Positions 5,321 through 8,298 of a stretch of 8,298 nucleotides of DNA are shown here, in pieces (within the stretch, counting starts at the first letter, position 1; each line of letters starts with the position of its first letter). This DNA is from Candidatus Falkowbacteria bacterium CG02_land_8_20_14_3_00_36_14 (GTDB lineage Bacteria; Patescibacteriota; Patescibacteriia; Patescibacteriales; UM-FILTER-36-11), in assembly GCA_002781265.1 (NCBI GenBank), contig PETS01000070.1, forward strand, positions 1 through 8,298, in the 5' to 3' direction. The position numbers and the translations under genes were made by a program. The notes under the pieces were generated by a model. It worked only from the letters and a program-made list of their open reading frames with translations. It was not told the DNA's origin and ran no database searches.

Positions 5321-5430
5321 CGTCATTCTGAATGTAGTGAAGAATACCGTTGTAAAACGAATAGTGTGCAAACCCTGGGATCCCTGCCTGCCGGCAGGCG
5401 GGCTTCGCCGCTAATTTTCCTCAGGATGAT
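5321..5430. repeat. Dispersed-repeat-like element with GC-rich palindrome
   Basis: The segment begins CGTCATTCTGA and ends TCAGGATGAT; TCATTCTGA (5323-5331) and the reverse complement of TCAGGATGA (5421-5429) agree at 8 of 9 positions. GTCATTCTGAATGTAGTGAAGAAT is close to intergenic repeats of the TCATTCTGAG...GAAGAATC kind seen across many bacterial genomes, from memory. Inside are GCCTGCCGGCAGGC (5386-5399), a perfect 14-bp palindrome, and a GGCG/CGCC hairpin (5397-5409). The end of the element supplies the first possible start of the next gene. Confidence 0.6.
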
Positions 5431-5824
5431 AAAAAAATTTATGCAGAAAATTAAATTACAAATTAAAGGCATACGCTCTATTTCCCGCTCCGGTTTAATT
5501 GAAAACAAATTAAAAGATTTTGACGGAGTGGCGATGGTTAAAGTTAACAATGAATCCGGTAAAGCCGTGGTAATTTATGATGAGAATAAAATAGAAGCGG
5601 ATAAAATAAAAAGAGCGGTAGAAAAAGCTGGTGATTATAAGGTAGAAATTATTGCCGAAGAAAGAGAAGAAACAGAAGATAAAACACAGCTAGAAAAAGA
5701 AAATAAAAAAGAAAAATCAAATCTTTCTTCAAATATTTCATTGATAATGGGAATTGTGGCCGGTGTTTGTATTATTTCCGTTATTTTGAACATTGTATTA
5801 TTAATAACAGTTTTCAATAAATAG
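5426..5824 (+). CDS. Membrane-anchored HMA-fold protein lacking metal cysteines
   Basis: From ATG 5426 the protein has 132 residues. Residues 7-72 match the ferredoxin-like HMA pattern (FDGVAMVKVNNESGKAVVIYDENKIEADKIKRAVEKAG). In place of the GMxCxxC loop it has GIRSISRS, so neither cysteine is present. A charged Glu/Lys-rich linker (about 77-100) leads to one membrane span near 103-128 at the C-terminus. If the HMA part stays in the cytoplasm it is tethered beneath the membrane next to CopA and the fusion protein; it could be a docking or regulatory partner rather than a carrier. The start may instead be ATG 5441 (127 residues). A GTG at 5366 would begin inside the repeat element and is unlikely. 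The only TAG stop among the complete genes ends it. Confidence 0.75.
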   Translation: MIKKFMQKIKLQIKGIRSISRSGLIENKLKDFDGVAMVKVNNESGKAVVIYDENKIEADKIKRAVEKAGDYKVEIIAEEREETEDKTQLEKENKKEKSNLSSNISLIMGIVAGVCIISVILNIVLLITVFNK

Positions 5825-5858
5825 AAAATTATTATAGAGGATTATTAATTTAAAATTT

Positions 5859-6170
5859 ATGAAAAAAATATTAATTTTAATTATTTTATTAAATTTTATA
5901 TTTCCTTTCAGCGTTTCGGCCGATTATGACGGCTACGGGCAGATGATGGGCGGTTTTGGATTTTTCGGCCTGGGATGGATTTTTATGACATTTTTCTGGG
6001 TATTGGTTTTATTTGGAATTGTCGCTTTAATAAAGTGGATGGTTGGCCAAGGCGGAAAGCTGGGAAAAAACAATCAGGGGAAAACATCGCTGGATATCTT
6101 AAAAGAGCGCTACGCCAAAGGCGAGATGGATAAAAAAGAATTTGAAGAGAAAAAGAAAGATTTAATGTAA
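5859..6170 (+). CDS. SHOCT-domain small membrane protein
   Basis: The protein has 103 residues. An N-terminal signal sequence or first span (2-21, cleavage likely after SVSA) is followed by a Met/Gly-rich segment (DGYGQMMGGFG) and a membrane span near 33-58. The C-terminal part, TSLDILKERYAKGEMDKKEFEEKKKDLM (76-103), is a clear SHOCT domain, a short helical pair common at the ends of small bacterial membrane proteins; its function is not established. Similar proteins with Met-rich external ends are frequent beside copper genes. It lies 34 nt after the cysteine-less HMA gene and 21 nt before the CuA-type lipoprotein, so it is probably in the same operon. AGAGG at 5836-5840 is too far from the start to be a good RBS. 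Confidence 0.85.
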   Translation: MKKILILIILLNFIFPFSVSADYDGYGQMMGGFGFFGLGWIFMTFFWVLVLFGIVALIKWMVGQGGKLGKNNQGKTSLDILKERYAKGEMDKKEFEEKKKDLM

Positions 6171-6191
6171 TTATTATAAATAAAATAAAAA

Positions 6192-6596
6192 ATGAAAAAA
6201 ATATTATTATTTATTTTAGCGTTAATTTTGTCGGGTTGTTCTCAAATTAATAAATCTGAAAATAATACTGAAGAAAAAGTTAATAAAGCGACTTTAGAAG
6301 ATAATAATGGGAACAGCGGCGCGGAAAAAGAATTTACAATTATGGCTAAAAAGTGGACGTTTGATCCGGTTGTAATTACTGTCAATCAGGGCGACAAAGT
6401 TAAATTAAATATAAAAAGCATTGACGTTGCCCACGGCATCGTTATTTCCGAATTTAACGTTGATGAAAGATTAGAGCCGGGTAAAATCATTAATATAGAA
6501 TTTACGGCCAATAAAACGGGAGAATTTGATTTTTTCTGCAATGTATTTTGCGGTGAGGGCCACAAGGACATGAAAGGTAAATTAATTGTTGAATAA
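6192..6596 (+). CDS. CuA-type cupredoxin lipoprotein (COX2-like domain)
   Basis: The 134-residue protein starts with a lipoprotein signal, MKKILLFILALILSGC, with a lipobox LSGC and lipidated Cys16. A polar Asn/Glu-rich linker (17-45) leads to a cupredoxin domain (46-134). The segment CNVFCGEGHKDM (116-127) has the exact C-x3-C-x3-H-x2-M spacing of the binuclear CuA site of cytochrome oxidase subunit II and nitrous oxide reductase, and DVAHG supplies the upstream His81. All CuA ligands (H81, C116, C120, H124, M127) are therefore present. There are no N-terminal COX2 transmembrane helices and no oxidase subunits nearby. It could be an anchored copper store or electron carrier next to CopA. Spacing is 21 nt after the SHOCT gene and 41 nt before copA. 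Confidence 0.9.
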   Translation: MKKILLFILALILSGCSQINKSENNTEEKVNKATLEDNNGNSGAEKEFTIMAKKWTFDPVVITVNQGDKVKLNIKSIDVAHGIVISEFNVDERLEPGKIINIEFTANKTGEFDFFCNVFCGEGHKDMKGKLIVE

Positions 6597-6637
6597 TTTA
6601 TATTAAATTAAAAATTAGTTAGTTTAAATAAAGACAT

Positions 6638-8298
6638 ATGAAAAAAGAAACAATTAAAATTAAAGGCATGCATTGCGCTTCTTGTGCGCTTAATATATCC
6701 CATAATTTAAATAAACAGCCTGGGGTTAAATCGGCCGAGGTGAATTACGCGACGGAAAAGGCGGTAGTGGAATATGAAGAGGATAAAATCAGCTTAGACG
6801 GCATTAAAAAGACAGTGGTTGATACCGGCTATAGCGTAATGGATGAAAATACGCATAAAGAGCATGGGCATAAGCACGGAGAGGATGAGGAGGAGAAAAA
6901 GCAAAAATTAAAAGTTATTTTGTCAATTTTATTCTCTATTCCGGTGATAATAAGAATGTTTTGGATGTGGGAAGCGCCGGGAGAATTTTTGGGCGCGTCC
7001 ATGACCAATTGGATAATACACGATTTAACTTTTATAGTGGTTTTTATATTCGGCTGGCAGTTCCATAAGAATACTTACAAACAAGCCAAGCAAGGCCAGG
7101 CCAGCATGGATAGTTTAATATCCCTGGGCACCTTAGCCGCTTATTTTTACAGTTTATGGTTCATGTTTATGGGCGGCCATTTATATTTTGAAGCCGCCGT
7201 AGCTATTACCTCCTTGATTTTATTAGGTAAATATTTAGAAGTAAAAACCAAGGGGCGGGCCAGTCAGGCGATGCGTAAATTAATGGAATTGGGAGCGAAA
7301 AAAGCCAGATTAGTTGACTCAAGCGGCCGGGAAATTGAAACTGATATTAATGAAATAAAAGTGGGCGATATAATTTTAGTTAAGCCCAGCGAGAAAATAC
7401 CGCTGGACGGAGAAGTGATTGAAGGCTATTCCAGTGTTGACGAATCTATGCTGACGGGCGAGAGCTTGCCGGTGGGAAAAGCCAAAGGCAATAAGGTTTT
7501 TGGCGCGACCATTAATCAAAACGGAGTTTTAAAAATAAAAATAACCCAAGTTGGCAAAGATACTATATTGGCGCAGATTATAAAAACCGTGGAAGAGGCA
7601 CAGAATTTTAAGGCGCCGATTCAGAAATTAGCTGATCGCATCGCTGGCGTATTTGTGCCGGTCGTTATCGTGATTGCCATATTAACCTTAGCTGGCTGGA
7701 TGATTGCCACCGGTGATTTTTCCAGGGGCTTAATCTATGCTGTCGCAGTTTTAGTAATTGCCTGTCCTTGCGCGTTGGGTATAGCGACGCCGATTGCCGT
7801 TATGGTCGGCACCAGCGTCGGCGCTAGAAATGGTATATTAATAAAAAACGGCGAAAGTTTTGAGAAAGCCAAGAATATAGATATAGTCATTTTTGATAAA
7901 ACCGGCACCTTAACTTTAGGTAAGCCCAAATTGGGGAAAATAATAGTAAATAAAAATTTTGATTTTGATGCCAATCGTATTTTAAAAATCGGCGCTTCGC
8001 TGGCTATAAATTCCGAACATCCTTTATCGCAAGCCGTGGCCAAATTGGCGAAAGAGAAAAAAATTGAATTGGCCAATATAGAAAACTTTGAAGAGAAATC
8101 AGGCCAGGGCATAATGGGAAGATGCGCAATCCACAAAGAAAAATTATTATTAGGCAATAAAAAATTGATGGAAGATAGCGTCATAAATACAAGCTGGCTG
8201 GATGAGATTTTTGAAGAAAATAAAAACGAGGGCGGGACAATTATTTTTGTCGCCCATGGCGAGAAAATAATCGGCGCGTTTTTAATCGCTGATGAAAT
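6638..8298 (+). CDS. copA: Copper-exporting P1B-type ATPase CopA (3' end outside window)
   Basis: A Cu+ efflux pump of the P1B-1 class; about 554 codons are present and the frame runs off the window. One N-terminal HMA domain has GMHCASC (10-16, Cys13 and Cys16), followed by a His/Glu-rich linker near 73-88 (HKEHGHKHGEDEEE). Membrane spans follow at about 92-105, 128-142, 160-177 and 183-200. TGES (273-276) is the actuator motif, CPC (376-378) in the transport helix selects Cu+/Ag+, DKTGT (420-424) holds the phosphorylated Asp420, and SEHP (459-462) is the nucleotide-domain signature. The GDGxND motif and last two spans lie beyond 8298. ATG 6638 is chosen because the HMA domain begins four residues later. 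No separate CsoR operator is seen before it, so it should be transcribed with the upstream genes. Confidence 0.96.
   Translation, partial: MKKETIKIKGMHCASCALNISHNLNKQPGVKSAEVNYATEKAVVEYEEDKISLDGIKKTVVDTGYSVMDENTHKEHGHKHGEDEEEKKQKLKVILSILFSIPVIIRMFWMWEAPGEFLGASMTNWIIHDLTFIVVFIFGWQFHKNTYKQAKQGQASMDSLISLGTLAAYFYSLWFMFMGGHLYFEAAVAITSLILLGKYLEVKTKGRASQAMRKLMELGAKKARLVDSSGREIETDINEIKVGDIILVKPSEKIPLDGEVIEGYSSVDESMLTGESLPVGKAKGNKVFGATINQNGVLKIKITQVGKDTILAQIIKTVEEAQNFKAPIQKLADRIAGVFVPVVIVIAILTLAGWMIATGDFSRGLIYAVAVLVIACPCALGIATPIAVMVGTSVGARNGILIKNGESFEKAKNIDIVIFDKTGTLTLGKPKLGKIIVNKNFDFDANRILKIGASLAINSEHPLSQAVAKLAKEKKIELANIENFEEKSGQGIMGRCAIHKEKLLLGNKKLMEDSVINTSWLDEIFEENKNEGGTIIFVAHGEKIIGAFLIADE

Noticed and set aside
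5366..5425. GTG start extending the cysteine-less HMA protein by 20 residues
   Set aside because: The extension is translated from the repeat element's palindrome (LPAGRRASP) and has no homology to HMA starts.
1..8298. UGA recoded as Gly or Trp, because no complete gene uses TGA as stop
   Set aside because: No identified gene contains an internal TGA, and Trp and Gly use normal codons. TAA preference fits the low GC.
1..8298. CRISPR array, tRNA or rRNA genes
   Set aside because: No regularly spaced direct repeats and no cloverleaf or rRNA-like conserved blocks were seen.

Overview
This is an AT-rich bacterial window with short intergenic gaps. All genes are on the + strand and use the standard code: every complete gene stops at TAA except one TAG, and Trp is TGG. 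Shine-Dalgarno sequences are mostly absent. GC-rich palindromes (CCTGCC/GGCAGG type) sit in the AT-rich spacers. The mix of small proteins, many homeless metal/thiol domains and these palindromes resembles Patescibacteria/CPR genomes, but this is an impression from style, not a phylogenetic result.

Layout. 1-184: spacer with a perfect-arm hairpin, then a promoter whose start point is covered by a CsoR-type operator. 185-832: a CsoR-family metal/thiol repressor and a thioredoxin with a WCDPC active site. 848-920: GC-rich hairpin. 932-2426: a promoter/operator, a BlaI/MecI-type repressor and an M56 (BlaR1-like) membrane metallopeptidase that has no penicillin-binding sensor domain. 2448-3397: a second copy of the same operator, a 36-residue single-span membrane protein not previously counted because of its size, and a membrane-anchored DsbA-like oxidoreductase. 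3416-5095: a fusion of a cysteine-less HMA domain, a canonical HMA domain, a DsbD-like membrane domain and a cupredoxin. 5083-5430: a damaged spacer with a palindromic insert-like structure, a broken Gly/Cys-rich tail and a dispersed-repeat-like element. 5426-6596: a membrane-anchored cysteine-less HMA protein, a SHOCT-domain membrane protein and a lipoprotein with a complete CuA-type copper motif. 6638-8298: the first ~554 codons of a Cu+-type P1B ATPase (CopA), cut by the window end.

How it may work together. The genes form a copper and envelope-thiol island. CopA would export Cu+, HMA domains would hand metal to membrane carriers, the cupredoxin/CuA proteins would bind copper outside the membrane, and thioredoxin, the DsbD-like domain and DsbA-like protein would move or accept electrons across it. 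Two regulators appear to split control: CsoR at the left promoter, and BlaI/M56 at two promoters carrying near-identical operators. The most novel-looking part is the BlaI/M56 circuit without a beta-lactam sensor, wired to a tiny membrane protein plus a Dsb/copper operon, followed by the cysteine-less HMA proteins and a lone CuA lipoprotein.
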